Below are positions 7,923 to 16,553 of a stretch of 34,497 nt of DNA, piece after piece (positions within the stretch are counted from its first letter, which is position 1; each line of letters begins with the position of its first letter). The notes beneath the pieces are model-generated. The model had not been told where the DNA came from, did not search any database, and saw only the letters and a program-made list of their open reading frames with translations. Source of the DNA: Candidatus Faecalibacterium faecigallinarum (GTDB lineage: Bacteria; Bacillota; Clostridia; Oscillospirales; Ruminococcaceae); contig DWWN01000008.1 in the NCBI GenBank assembly GCA_019119685.1, positions 1 to 34,497 of the forward strand, in the 5' to 3' direction. Position numbers and translations under genes: made by a program.

Positions 7923-8723
7923 TCAATCCTCATCGTCATCATCCTCATCGTCCTCGTCGTCTTCCGCTTCCTCGTGCTTTTTATAGAAAATCTTGCACAG
8001 GGCGGTACTGACCACGTACAAAATACACATGGGCAGGGCCACCATGGTCTGGGAAACGACGTCGGGCGGGGTGATGACGGCCGCCACAAAGAAGATCAGA
8101 ACGATCATGACGCCCCGGGCGCTCTTCATCAGGGCGGGGCTGACAATGCCCATCCGGGACAGCACCACCACGACCAGCGGCATCTCAAAGACGGCGCCGA
8201 AAATCAGGAAGATGGTGATGCAGAAACTGACGTAACTGGCGATACTGGTCGTCTGTACGATGTAATCTGCGCCTTCCAGGGTAGCCATGAAGTTGAGCAT
8301 GAAGGGCAGGGAGACGAAGTAGGCGAACAGCACACCCACCACGAACAGGCCCAGGCCCATCACCAGCACCAGGCCGAAGAAAAAGCTCTCGCTCTTTTTC
8401 AGGCCCGGCTTTGCAAAGGCGTAGATATTGTAGGCGATGAAAGGAATGTCCACGATCAGCGCGGCGATCAGGGCGACCCGGAAATACTGGATCAGTTTTT
8501 CCTGCGGGTCGATCGAGATGAACTCGAAGGACCCCGAGGCCATGGCCGTCAGGATATTGATGAGCTGGTCGGCAACGGCCAGGAACCCCAGGAAAGCCAC
8601 AGCATACAGCACCGCACAGAACACCACGCGGTTGCGCAGTTCTTTCAGGTGGCCGCCCAGGGTCATGCTGCCGTCGGGGCCCATCACCTCAGCGCCTTTT
8701 CTGTGCTTAAATAGTGTGGCCAC
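7923..8723 (-). CDS. Sec-independent protein translocase subunit TatC (266 aa)
   Basis: Core membrane subunit of the twin-arginine translocase, the receptor for Tat signal peptides. The N-terminal cytoplasmic motif HLKELRNR (residues 25-32) is the family signature with the conserved Glu28. Six hydrophobic segments follow, with the typical segment SFFFGLVLVMGLGLFVVGVL in the middle and a conserved proline-rich VITPPD near the last helices. The C-terminus is an unusually acidic tail of Asp/Glu. The start is GTG at 8723, with GAGGAG overlapping the end of tatA. Only 3 nt separate the tatA stop from the GTG, so translation is probably coupled. It is the last gene of a tatB-tatA-tatC operon. Confidence 0.95.
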   Translation of the reverse strand: MATLFKHRKGAEVMGPDGSMTLGGHLKELRNRVVFCAVLYAVAFLGFLAVADQLINILTAMASGSFEFISIDPQEKLIQYFRVALIAALIVDIPFIAYNIYAFAKPGLKKSESFFFGLVLVMGLGLFVVGVLFAYFVSLPFMLNFMATLEGADYIVQTTSIASYVSFCITIFLIFGAVFEMPLVVVVLSRMGIVSPALMKSARGVMIVLIFFVAAVITPPDVVSQTMVALPMCILYVVSTALCKIFYKKHEEAEDDEDDEDDDDED

Positions 8724-8726
8724 AAA

Positions 8727-8942
8727 TTACTCCTCGTCGCTCTTGTCGGTCTTTTCAGCCTTCTCGGTCTTGGCCTTCTTGGTGGTGGTATCATCGTCGT
8801 CATCGTCGTCGTCGTTGATGCCTTCCTGGAAGCCCTTCATGGTCTTGCCGAACATCTTGCCCAGCTTGGGCAGGTTCTTGGGTCCAAAAATGATGAGGAC
8901 GACGAGAAGGATCATCAATAATTCAGTAGGTCCGATACGCAT
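8727..8942 (-). CDS. Twin-arginine translocase subunit TatA (71 aa)
   Basis: Pore-forming Tat subunit. It has a single N-terminal membrane helix (MRIGPTELLMILLVVLIIFG), the hinge motif FGPKNLPKLGK typical of TatA, an amphipathic helix, and a low-complexity charged tail with eight consecutive Asp followed by Lys/Glu. AAAGGAG lies 9 nt before the ATG. It sits between a longer TatA/B-like protein and TatC, which gives this organism a three-gene Tat locus, while many Firmicutes have only TatA and TatC. Confidence 0.92.
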   Translation of the reverse strand: MRIGPTELLMILLVVLIIFGPKNLPKLGKMFGKTMKGFQEGINDDDDDDDDTTTKKAKTEKAEKTDKSDEE

Positions 8943-9040
8943 AATGTACTACTCCTTTTACTTTGCCGGGCAGACAGAAAGCCCGGGTCACTACTCTACA
9001 CAGCCGCTCAGCGCGGCTTGCTGCATGGTTTAGGGCGGCG

Positions 9041-9601
9041 TCAGACCGCTGCGGTCTTGCCGGCTTCGTCGGCGGCCTCGGCGGGTGCGGCGGCTGCCGG
9101 CGCTTCGGCTGCGGCCTGGGCGGCGGGGGCCGCTTCGGCTGCGGGCGCTGCGGCGGCTTCGGCGGGCTTTGCCTCAGCGGCCGCCTGGGGGGCTGCACCG
9201 GCGTCCGCGGCAGGTGCGCTCTCGGCGGTCCCGGCTGCAGGGGCAGCCTCCTCGGTCAGCTCCTCCAGCTCTTCCACAGGCTCTTCCGCGGCTTTGGCGG
9301 CGGCCTCTTCCTTGCTGGTCTTGCCGATGCCGGTAAAGCTCTTGGTCACGTCCTTGACGCTGTTGTCGATATCCTTCTTGATATCCGTCAGGGGAGAGAT
9401 GGCTTCTTTCAGGGGCTGCTGGATCTCATTCAGCGGCTCCACGATGTTCTCCTGGATATCCTTGGACGCCGTGCTGGTGTACTTGCGCAGTTCGCGCAGC
9501 ATCTTGCCCAGCTTGCGCGCGTACTCGGGCAGCTGGTTGGGCCCGATGAACACCAGCGCAACGATGACAACGACGAGCAGCTCGGTAAATCCGATCTTCA
9601 T
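9041..9601 (-). CDS. TatB-like twin-arginine translocase subunit (186 aa)
   Basis: A second TatA/B-family protein and the first gene of the operon. Residues 1-20 form the membrane helix (MKIGFTELLVVVIVALVFIG). It is followed by GPNQLPEYARKLGK and a long amphipathic region (about 35-90), then a 90-residue Ala/Glu/Pro-rich tail probably disordered. Lack of the FGP motif and the longer helical region favour TatB over TatA, but this distinction cannot be proven from sequence alone. Start at 9601 with AAAGGAA upstream; a longer frame to 9706 has no support. The gap of 98 nt to tatA contains only the tatA ribosome binding site. Confidence 0.85.
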   Translation of the reverse strand: MKIGFTELLVVVIVALVFIGPNQLPEYARKLGKMLRELRKYTSTASKDIQENIVEPLNEIQQPLKEAISPLTDIKKDIDNSVKDVTKSFTGIGKTSKEEAAAKAAEEPVEELEELTEEAAPAAGTAESAPAADAGAAPQAAAEAKPAEAAAAPAAEAAPAAQAAAEAPAAAAPAEAADEAGKTAAV

Positions 9602-9721
9602 GTATACACGATTCCTTTCCGTCTCCTGGCCGGCGCAGCGCCGGCTTCGTTGACTGCATTGATACGCCCTGCCTGGGCCGGACGGAGCTTCTCGGCCGCC
9701 GGCCAAATTGCGGACACAGCA

Positions 9722-9750
9722 AGTATAGCATAATCCGCGTGACTTGACCA
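9722..9750 (-). promoter_or_regulatory. Putative tatBAC promoter
   Basis: On the minus strand, TATACT (9722-9727) is preceded by 17 nt and a weak -35, TGGTCA (9745-9750). The leader to the tatB start would be about 115 nt. Confidence 0.35.
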
Positions 9751-9928
9751 GATGTTTTTAGCGCCTAACAGGTAAAATTTCTGTCATTTTGGGCCTGGAA
9801 AGCTGCTTTTTAGAGCGGGGGAACTCTGTCCTCTGCATTTGTACCAGAAAAATAGAGACGGAATATGAGGCGCTTATGAATTTTTTGTGAATAATCGGGA
9901 AAAACGGCGCGCTTGTGTCGAAAGTGTG

Positions 9929-9952
9929 AAAAAAGCCCGGCCGAAGCCGGGC
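9929..9952 (-). terminator. Terminator of the PTS IIC gene
   Basis: On the minus strand GCCCGGC-TTCG-GCCGGGC (9935-9952) is followed by a T6 run (9929-9934). Classical TTCG-loop intrinsic terminator 43 nt after the stop codon. Confidence 0.9.
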
Positions 9953-9994
9953 AGAAAACCGACGGACTGTCCGCACGGACAGGTTCCGGGAAGG

Positions 9995-11053
9995 TCAATC
10001 CAGTTTCAGATCGCCCTCTTTGATCCAGCCCAGACGGCGCTCGATCTCGCAGAAAAGGACGCTGAGCACCGCCGGCAGGACAAAGCACAGCAGGACCATG
10101 CCGGCCCAGTCCCAGGGGGTGACGGCGGCTTTCACGCCGGAGGACACGTCGCTCACCCAGCCGGTGTAGACCCCGATGGGGCCCACCATGCCGCAGGTGC
10201 CCATGCCGGAGGAGACAGCCGCGCCGTTCATTTCCAGGTGGAACAGGCAGGTGGCCATGGGGCCGGTGATGGCGCTGGCCAGGGTGGGAGCGATCCAGAT
10301 GCGGGGGTTGCGGACGATGTTGCCCATCTGCAGCATACTGGTGCCCAGGCCCTGGCTGACCAGGCCGCCCACGCCGTTTTCCTTATAACTCATCACGGCA
10401 AAGCCCACCATCTGGGCGCAGCAGCCGGCCACCGCCGCGCCGCCGGCCAGGCCGGTCAGGCCCAGCGCCGCGCAGATGGCCGCCGAGGAGATGGGCAGGG
10501 TGAGGGCCACCCCGACGATCACCGACACCAGCACGCCCATGACGAAGGGGGACTGCTCGGTGGCCCACATGATGAGGGCGCCCACCCGGCTGGCCGCCGC
10601 GCCGATGGGGGCGGCGATGAGCAGGGCCAGCCCTACCCCCGAAAAGATGGTCACCAGCGGGGTGACCAGCAGGTCGATCCTGGTCTCCTTGCTGACGGCT
10701 TTGCCCAGCTCGGCGGCCACGATGGCGATGAGCAGCACCGCCAGGGGCCCGCCCGCCCCGCCCAGCGAGTTGGAGGCCCAGCCCACCGTCACCAGGCTGA
10801 ACAGGACAAAGTTGGGGGCGTGGAGGGCGTAGCCGATGGCGCAGGCCATGGCCGGGCCGCTCATGGCCGAGGCGTACCCGCCGATGGTGGCCAGCAGCTC
10901 GATGCCCAGCTGCTGGCCCAGGGTGTTGAGGATGGTGCCGATCAGCAGGCTGGCGAACAGGCCCTGGGCCATAGCCCCCAGAGCGTCGATTAGGTACCGC
11001 TGGGGGGTGATGACGATGTCTTTGCGTTTTAAGAAATTTTTCACATTTTCCAT
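9995..11053 (-). CDS. PTS-type IIC membrane permease (PTS_EIIC_2 family, 352 aa)
   Basis: Polytopic membrane protein with about nine or ten hydrophobic segments. It begins with the family-typical LKRKDIVITPQRYLIDALGA and then AQGLFASLLIGTILNTLG (near residues 8-45), and has Gly-rich loops such as SSGMGTCGMVGPIGVYTGW. It matches the PTS_EIIC_2 group annotated as PTS sugar transporter subunit IIC. No IIA, IIB or HPr gene is adjacent, so the substrate and even true PTS coupling are unknown. The ATG at 11053 has AAAGGCGG upstream; the longer frame to 11134 begins in the promoter region. Single-gene unit with its own terminator. Confidence 0.8.
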   Translation of the reverse strand: MENVKNFLKRKDIVITPQRYLIDALGAMAQGLFASLLIGTILNTLGQQLGIELLATIGGYASAMSGPAMACAIGYALHAPNFVLFSLVTVGWASNSLGGAGGPLAVLLIAIVAAELGKAVSKETRIDLLVTPLVTIFSGVGLALLIAAPIGAAASRVGALIMWATEQSPFVMGVLVSVIVGVALTLPISSAAICAALGLTGLAGGAAVAGCCAQMVGFAVMSYKENGVGGLVSQGLGTSMLQMGNIVRNPRIWIAPTLASAITGPMATCLFHLEMNGAAVSSGMGTCGMVGPIGVYTGWVSDVSSGVKAAVTPWDWAGMVLLCFVLPAVLSVLFCEIERRLGWIKEGDLKLD

Positions 11054-11120
11054 TTTGGAACCGCCTTTCCGGTCGAAAAAGGGGGCCGCGCCCCCAAAAC
11101 AGGTTCTACAGACGGCACAC

Positions 11121-11149
11121 AGTATACCATACACCTGTCAAGACAGCAA
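11121..11149 (-). promoter_or_regulatory. Putative promoter of the PTS IIC gene
   Basis: On the minus strand TTGCTG (11144-11149), 17-nt spacer, TATACT (11121-11126). A TTGACA also lies inside the spacer but is only 9 nt from the -10, too close to serve. Confidence 0.45.
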
Positions 11150-11307
11150 GCCGCCGGGCAGATTTTAGGCGATTTGACAGGAATTGCCGCAAATCCGTGC
11201 AATGATTCTGGCGGCTGGGACGTATTACACACAGCAGTTCCCTGCCCGGGCCCCCGTCCGGCCTGGTGCGGGAACGCCTGAGCACGCCAGACAGACGCCT
11301 TTCAAGA

Positions 11308-11337
11308 TTGACGGCAGAGCGCATTCTGGTGTATACT
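11308..11337 (+). promoter_or_regulatory. Promoter of the GH25 lysozyme gene
   Basis: TTGACG (11308-11313), 18-nt spacer, TATACT (11332-11337), 43 nt before the ATG. Confidence 0.65.
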
Positions 11338-11379
11338 TAGAACACAAAATTTGGATGTACGGAGGCTGAGGGAGACGGA

Positions 11380-12849
11380 ATGAAACGGAAGATTTCGACC
11401 TTGTTTTCAAAAAGAACGGGAGGGGGCCGCGATCTGGGCCAATGCGTTGCAGCGGCAGTCATCGCCCTGACCCTCATGGTGACGGGGGCCGCGGGCTATG
11501 CGGCCGCCGCGTTTGAGCCGCAGGTCCTGCTGGTAGAACCGGGGGCCGTATACGACGAGGAAGCAGAGCTTGCCGGGACGCAGACCGCAGAGGCTGCGCC
11601 TGTCCAGGCAGAACCAGAGGCAGCGGAGCCGGAAGCACCGGTGCTCCGGTCTGCCCCTGTGCCCGCCGCTGAGACGGCCGAGCCCGCAGCGGAGGCCCAG
11701 CCTGAGGCAGCCCCTGCGGCAGAGGAAGCAGCAGAAGCCGCGCCCGCCCCGCAGGAGGCCGCGCCGGCACCGGCTGCCCCCGAGCATCCCGCCCAGGAAC
11801 CGGCGGCAGAGCCTGCCGGGACGCCTGCCCTGACTGAGGCGGAACTTGCAGAAGAAAACGGCCTGTCCGCCGCCCAGACGGCCCAGGCAGGCTTCCAGCA
11901 GATGACCGACGCCACCGCTGCCGAGGACCCGCTGGCCGCCCGCTATGAGGCCACCACCATCACCCCCGACGCCAGCGGCCGCATCACCATCACCCCGGAC
12001 GAGTTCAACGCCATGCTGGCGAACCAGAACATCGACTGGGACGAGGAGAACTGCCTGAGCTGGTTCTTCAACTGGTTGTTCAACTGGCTGTTCCCCGCCA
12101 AGGAGACCCCGGCCTATTCCGGCTGGCGGACCGAGAGCGGCAAGACCTACTACTACGACCCCTCGACCCATGAGCGGCTGACCGGCCTGCAGACCATCGA
12201 CGACAAGATCTATTATTTTGACGCCAACGGCGTCCGCCAGGACAACGTGACCTTCGGCATCGACGTGTCCCGCTACCAGCAGAAGGTGGACTGGAAGAAG
12301 GTCAAACAGGCCGGCGCGTCCTTTGTCATCATCCGCATCGGCTACCGCGGCTACGAGACCGGCGCCCTGGTGCTGGATTCCATGTTCGAGAGCCATCTGG
12401 CCGGGGCCAAGGCCGCAGGCCTCAAGACCGGTGTTTACATCTTCAGCCAGGCCATCAACGAGGACGAGGCCCGTGAGGAAGCCTTTGCCTGCGCCTACGT
12501 CCTCAACGGCCGCAGCCTGGACTACCCCGTCTACTTTGACAGCGAGTACAGCACCAGCGCCCACACCGGCCGCGCCGACAACCTGAGCAAGGCCGAGCGG
12601 ACCGCCTGCGCTGTGGCCTTCTGCGAGGAGCTGAAGAAGTACGGCTACGAGCCGGGCGTCTATGCGTCCACCAGCTGGTTCCAGAACCATCTGGACCTGT
12701 CGGCCCTGCAGGGCTACCGCATCTGGAACGCCCACTACGGCGTCAGCGCCCCCAGCATCGACTGCGATATGTGGCAGGGCAGCTGCACCGGCCAGCTGAG
12801 CGGCGTCAGCAGCAGCGGCGTCGATCTGAACATTAGCTACATGGGCTGA
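11380..12849 (+). CDS. Exported GH25 lysozyme with cell-wall-binding repeats (489 aa)
   Basis: Predicted N-acetylmuramidase acting on peptidoglycan outside the membrane. The ATG follows GAGGGAG. Residues 1-45 form a basic segment and hydrophobic signal/anchor (CVAAAVIALTLMVTGAAGYA). Residues about 55-165 are an Ala/Glu/Pro-rich linker. Residues 220-246 are Trp-rich (LSWFFNWLFNWLF). Residues 248-288 hold two aromatic choline-binding-type repeats (SGKTYYYDP...; DDKIYYFDANGVRQ). The GH25 barrel begins at FGIDVSRYQ with Asp295 and carries the acidic pair in YFDSEYS, Asp387 and Glu389, the expected catalytic residues. It could serve wall remodelling or killing of neighbours; nothing nearby (no holin, no phage genes) points to a phage endolysin. 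A HAD phosphatase gene follows after 81 nt. Confidence 0.92.
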   Translation: MKRKISTLFSKRTGGGRDLGQCVAAAVIALTLMVTGAAGYAAAAFEPQVLLVEPGAVYDEEAELAGTQTAEAAPVQAEPEAAEPEAPVLRSAPVPAAETAEPAAEAQPEAAPAAEEAAEAAPAPQEAAPAPAAPEHPAQEPAAEPAGTPALTEAELAEENGLSAAQTAQAGFQQMTDATAAEDPLAARYEATTITPDASGRITITPDEFNAMLANQNIDWDEENCLSWFFNWLFNWLFPAKETPAYSGWRTESGKTYYYDPSTHERLTGLQTIDDKIYYFDANGVRQDNVTFGIDVSRYQQKVDWKKVKQAGASFVIIRIGYRGYETGALVLDSMFESHLAGAKAAGLKTGVYIFSQAINEDEAREEAFACAYVLNGRSLDYPVYFDSEYSTSAHTGRADNLSKAERTACAVAFCEELKKYGYEPGVYASTSWFQNHLDLSALQGYRIWNAHYGVSAPSIDCDMWQGSCTGQLSGVSSSGVDLNISYMG

Positions 12850-12930
12850 GCCTTCCGCCCGCGCCCCGAACACCGGGGCCGCTGAAAACAAAAGACAAGC
12901 CCTTGCAAGGGCAAGGAGGGGGCTGCGCGT

Positions 12931-13764
12931 ATGGACCACATCGGCCTGATCGCCTCGGATATGGACTACACCCTGCTGGATGAAAACGGCCAGCTGCCCG
13001 GCGGCTTTGCCGAGCTGGTCCGGGCGCTGGAAGAAGAAGGCATCTACTTCGCGGCGGCCAGCGGGCGGCCCCTGTATACCCTCGAGGCCATGTTCCCCGA
13101 CCTGCGGCAGCATATTGCCCTGATCGGGGACAACGGCGGGGCCATCCGCTGGCGGGGCCGGGACATCTACCAGTCCCGGATGCCGGCCGCGGACTACCGC
13201 GAAATGGCCGCCGCCACCCGCGAAGCCGGCGACGTCGGCGTCCTGTGCGGGATGGAGAGCGCCTACGTCGAGCGCCAGTACGAGCGCTACGCCCGCGTGC
13301 TGGGCCAGTTTTACACCCGCGTCACCTATGTGGACGACCTGACCGCCCTGGATGTCCCCGCCGACAAATACACCATTTATCTGCCCCGTGGCGACTCCCA
13401 GGCCGCCTACGACAAGCGCTACGGCAAACTGTATGCCGGGCGGTTCTCGGTGGCGGTGGCGGGGCCGAACTGGGTGGACATCATGAACCGCGGCGTGGAC
13501 AAGGGCGCGGCGCTGCGCGCGCTGGGCCGCAGCCTGGGGCTGGAGCGCGCCAGCCTGATGGCCTTCGGCGACACCTACAACGACGCCGAAATGCTCTGCT
13601 GCGCCAAGTACGGCTTCCTGATGGCCAACGGCAGCCGGGACCTGCGGGCCCGGGTGGCCTTCCTGGCCCCGCCCCACTGGGACCAGGGCGTCATGCGGAT
13701 CATGCGCCAGGTGCTGGCCCAGAGCGGCTGGGTGGAACCTTCCGACTTTACGCCGGCGCATTAA
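12931..13764 (+). CDS. Cof-type HAD-superfamily phosphatase (277 aa)
   Basis: Phosphatase of the Cof/YidA group (HAD-IIB cap), probably acting on sugar phosphates or flavin/pyridoxal phosphates; the substrate cannot be told. All four HAD motifs are visible: SDMDYT with nucleophile Asp10 and Asp12, Ser44 in ASGRP, Lys191 in GVDKG, and GDTYND (213-218). The ATG has AAGGAGGGG 12 nt upstream. It lies 81 nt downstream of the lysozyme gene with only a weak hairpin between, so the two may share a transcript that ends at the terminator at 13798. Confidence 0.9.
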   Translation: MDHIGLIASDMDYTLLDENGQLPGGFAELVRALEEEGIYFAAASGRPLYTLEAMFPDLRQHIALIGDNGGAIRWRGRDIYQSRMPAADYREMAAATREAGDVGVLCGMESAYVERQYERYARVLGQFYTRVTYVDDLTALDVPADKYTIYLPRGDSQAAYDKRYGKLYAGRFSVAVAGPNWVDIMNRGVDKGAALRALGRSLGLERASLMAFGDTYNDAEMLCCAKYGFLMANGSRDLRARVAFLAPPHWDQGVMRIMRQVLAQSGWVEPSDFTPAH

Positions 13765-13797
13765 AACCTGGACTGTTTCTTTTCTAAACAATGTGAA

Positions 13798-13837
13798 AGC
13801 CCCTGCGGTTCCGCACTGGAACCGCAGGGGCTTTTTA
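13798..13837 (+). terminator. Strong terminator after the HAD phosphatase gene
   Basis: A 15-bp perfect stem AGCCCCTGCGGTTCC (13798-13812) with GGAACCGCAGGGGCT (13818-13832), then a T5 tail. The A-rich left side makes it partly usable for the convergent liv operon. Confidence 0.92.
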
Positions 13838-13919
13838 TACTGTGCGTTTTATTACTGCAAGGATAAGGGATTCTGGATAAAAGGCCTGCCGGGGAGACGG
13901 CGGCCGGAGGAAAGTGCGC

Positions 13920-14633
13920 TTACCCGCCCAGATAGGCGGTGCGGACCTTTTCGTTGGTCAGCAGCTCGGCGCCGGTGCCCTCCATGACGATGCGGCCGGT
14001 CTCCAGCACATAAGCGCGGTCGGCGATGGACAGGGCCATCTGGGCGTTCTGCTCCACCAGCAGGATGGTCATGCCCTCTTTGTGGACGTCCTGGATGATG
14101 TCGAAGATCTCCTGCACCAACAGAGGGGACAGGCCCATCGAGGGCTCGTCCAGCATCAGCATCTGGGCGTTGCTCATCAGGGCGCGGCCCATGGCCAGCA
14201 TCTGCTGCTCGCCGCCCGACAGGGTGCCGGCCATCTGGCGGCGACGCTCCTTCAGGCGGGGGAACAGCTTATACACCTTTTCCATGTTGGGGGCGATGGT
14301 GCTGCGGTCCTGGGTGTAGCCGCCCATCTCGAGGTTCTCCTCCACCGACATGTGCAGAAAGACGCGGCGGCCTTCCGGCACCTGGGCCAGGCCCGCCTGG
14401 ACGATCTTGTGGGCGCGCATCCCGGTGATGTTCTGGCCCTTATAGGTGATGGTGCCGGTCTTGGGGTGCAGCAGGCCCGAGATGGTCTTCAGATTGGTGG
14501 ATTTGCCGGCGCCGTTGGCGCCGATCAGGGTGACGATCTCCCCCTCGTTGACGTGGAAGGAGATGTCCTTGATGGCGTGGATGGCGCCGTAGTAGACGTT
14601 GACGCCCTCCACGTTCAGCATAGTCTCGGCCAT
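13920..14633 (-). CDS. Branched-chain amino-acid ABC transporter ATPase LivF (237 aa)
   Basis: One of the two cytoplasmic ATPases that power high-affinity Leu/Ile/Val import. Visible motifs are Walker A GANGAGKS, signature LSGGEQQ, Walker B MLMLDEPSMGL and the switch histidine region replaced by LLVEQNAQ, all as in LivF (HAAT) proteins. The segment PEGRRVF is typical of LivF. The ATG is 3 nt downstream of the livG stop codon. It is the last gene of the operon; no obvious minus-strand terminator was found beyond the bidirectional potential of the hairpin at 13798-13837. Confidence 0.93.
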   Translation of the reverse strand: MAETMLNVEGVNVYYGAIHAIKDISFHVNEGEIVTLIGANGAGKSTNLKTISGLLHPKTGTITYKGQNITGMRAHKIVQAGLAQVPEGRRVFLHMSVEENLEMGGYTQDRSTIAPNMEKVYKLFPRLKERRRQMAGTLSGGEQQMLAMGRALMSNAQMLMLDEPSMGLSPLLVQEIFDIIQDVHKEGMTILLVEQNAQMALSIADRAYVLETGRIVMEGTGAELLTNEKVRTAYLGG

Positions 14634-14636
14634 AAC

Positions 14637-15527
14637 TCAGCCCTCCTTCTTGCCCAGGTAGGCTTCGATGACCTGGGGATTGTTGCGGATCTCGTCGGGG
14701 GTGCCCTTGGCGATGACCCGGCCGAAGTTCAGCACCGCGATGCCCTCGCAGATGCCCATGACCAGGTTCATGTCGTGCTCGATCAGCAGGATGGCGATGT
14801 CGAACTCGTCGCGGATGCGGCGGATGACCTCCATCAGCTCAGCGGTCTCGGAGGGGTTCATGCCGGCGGCGGGCTCGTCCAGCAGCAGCAGCTTGGGACG
14901 GGTGGCCAGGGCGCGGATGATCTCCAGCCGGCGCTGTGCGCCGTAGGGCAAGCTGCCCGCCTGCTTGCCGGCCAGGTCGGACATATGGAAGATGTTCAGC
15001 AGCTCGATGGCCTCGTCGGTGGTCTTTTTCTCCTGCTTCCAGTAGCTGGGCAGGCGCAGCAGGGCCTCGGGCAGGTGGTAGTTCATGGACTGGTGCAGGC
15101 CCACCTTGACGTTGTCGATGACGGTCAGGTCCTTGAACAGGCGGATGTTCTGGAAGGTGCGGGCCACGCCCATCCGGTTGACCTGGTAGGTCTTTTTGCC
15201 GGCGGTGGGCACGCCGTCCAGCAGGATGGAGCCGCGGCTGGGCTGGTAGACGTTGGTCAGCAGGTTGAACACGGTGGTCTTACCCGCGCCGTTGGGGCCG
15301 ATCAGACCGGCGATCTCATTGCGGCCGATCATCAGGTTGAAGTTGTCCACCGCGGTCAGGCCGCCGAAGTCGATGCCAAGGCCGCGGACGTCCAGCACCG
15401 GGCGCTTGTCCATGTCCCGCTCGGTCAAAAAGCCGCCCGAGGGGATGCTGTGCAGGCTGGTGTCGAAGGTGGGGTTGCCGCCGGTGCCCGGTTTCTGGGC
15501 GGCGGTGTTCTTTTTGGGATCACTCAT
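14637..15527 (-). CDS. Branched-chain amino-acid ABC transporter ATPase LivG (296 aa)
   Basis: Second ATPase of the transporter. It has Walker A GPNGAGKT, signature LPYGAQRR (LivG-type in place of LSGGQ), Walker B LLLLDEPAAGM, and IEHDM. The start at 15527 has AGGAGG 9 nt upstream, and its first 8 nt overlap the end of livM (ATGAGTGA), indicating translational coupling. With this start the protein carries about 47 residues before the canonical LDVRGLGIDFGG, a Pro/Gly/Thr-rich extension not usual for LivG. An internal ATG before DKRPVLDV exists but has a poor ribosome binding site, so the extension is probably real. Confidence 0.92.
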   Translation of the reverse strand: MSDPKKNTAAQKPGTGGNPTFDTSLHSIPSGGFLTERDMDKRPVLDVRGLGIDFGGLTAVDNFNLMIGRNEIAGLIGPNGAGKTTVFNLLTNVYQPSRGSILLDGVPTAGKKTYQVNRMGVARTFQNIRLFKDLTVIDNVKVGLHQSMNYHLPEALLRLPSYWKQEKKTTDEAIELLNIFHMSDLAGKQAGSLPYGAQRRLEIIRALATRPKLLLLDEPAAGMNPSETAELMEVIRRIRDEFDIAILLIEHDMNLVMGICEGIAVLNFGRVIAKGTPDEIRNNPQVIEAYLGKKEG

Positions 15528-16539
15528 GGGTCGTTTCCTCCTTCCCGCCATGGCTGAGCACTTTGCTGATGATCCGGCTGAGGGAGAAGTCGTAGCTGCC
15601 CAGCAGTCCGCCCGGGCGGAAGATCATCATCAGCACCAGCACCACCGAGTACAGGACCATCCGGTAATCCGCCATGCTGCGCAAAGCCTCGGGCAGGATG
15701 GTCAGGACAGTGGCGGACAGGATGGAGCCCAGCATCGAGCCCATGCCGCCCAGCACCACCATGACCAGGATCTCGATGGACTTCATGAAGTCGAAGCTGG
15801 CCGGGTCCAGAACGCCCAGATAGCCGGCGTACAGGCCGCCCGCCAGCCCGGCGAAGGCCGCTGAGAAGGCGAAGGCCATGACCTTATAATAGGTGGTCTG
15901 GATGCCGCAGCTCTCGGCCGCGATCTCGTTGTCCCGGATGGCCAGGACGGCGCGGCCGTGCCGGCTCTTGATCATGGTGTGGATGAAAAAGCAGGTCAGC
16001 ACCACGCACAGGAACACCGACAGCAGGTCGGAGTACTTGGGGATGTTCTTCAGGCCCTTGGCGCCGTAGAAAAGGGAAAAGCCCAGGACGTTGTCGATGT
16101 TGTTCAGGGTGATGCGGATGATCTCGCCAAAGCCCAGCGTCAGGATGGCCAGATAGTCGCCGCTCAGGCGCAGGGCCGGGATGCCGATCAGCACGCCGAA
16201 CAGGCAGGCCATCAGCGCGCCCAGGGCCAGGCCCGCCGCAAAGGCGACCGGCTCCGGCCAGGTGCAGTATTTGGTGAACAGGGCGCTGGTGTAAGCGCCC
16301 ACCGCCATAAAGCCGGCGTGGCCCAGCGGCAGCTGGCCCAGGTAGCCGGTGGCCACGTTCAGGGAGACGGCCAGGATGATATTGATGCCCACCAGCAGCA
16401 GGACTTTATTCTGGTAGGTGCTCAGGACGCCGGCAGACAGGGCCTGCAGCGCGAAAAAGAGCAGGACCACCAGCACGGTATTGATGAGATAGCGCACCGG
16501 CATTTTCAGCGCGCGGTATTTCGCTTTTGCTTTGCTCAC
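15520..16539 (-). CDS. Branched-chain amino-acid ABC transporter permease LivM (339 aa)
   Basis: Membrane permease subunit that pairs with LivH. It has about eight to ten hydrophobic helices and family motifs such as GYLGQLPLGHAGFMAVGAY, RLSGDYLAILTLGFGEI and AFAGLAGGLYAG. The start is GTG at 16539 with AAGGGGGT 9 nt upstream, overlapping the end of livH, whose stop codon is 14 nt away. Its 3' end overlaps livG by 8 nt. Confidence 0.93.
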   Translation of the reverse strand: MSKAKAKYRALKMPVRYLINTVLVVLLFFALQALSAGVLSTYQNKVLLLVGINIILAVSLNVATGYLGQLPLGHAGFMAVGAYTSALFTKYCTWPEPVAFAAGLALGALMACLFGVLIGIPALRLSGDYLAILTLGFGEIIRITLNNIDNVLGFSLFYGAKGLKNIPKYSDLLSVFLCVVLTCFFIHTMIKSRHGRAVLAIRDNEIAAESCGIQTTYYKVMAFAFSAAFAGLAGGLYAGYLGVLDPASFDFMKSIEILVMVVLGGMGSMLGSILSATVLTILPEALRSMADYRMVLYSVVLVLMMIFRPGGLLGSYDFSLSRIISKVLSHGGKEETTHE

Positions 16540-16553
16540 AGTCAGATACCCCC

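Larger units (their letters stand above)
9602..9994. other. Intergenic region between tatB and the PTS gene
   Basis: It holds the putative tatB promoter and the PTS-gene terminator (9929-9952). Between them, 9753-9928 is AT-richer and I see no gene or repeat in it. Confidence 0.5.
11054..11379. other. Divergent intergenic region, PTS gene / lysozyme gene
   Basis: It holds a promoter for each flanking gene. The middle, about 11150-11300, contains no gene or repeat that I can recognise. Confidence 0.5.
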
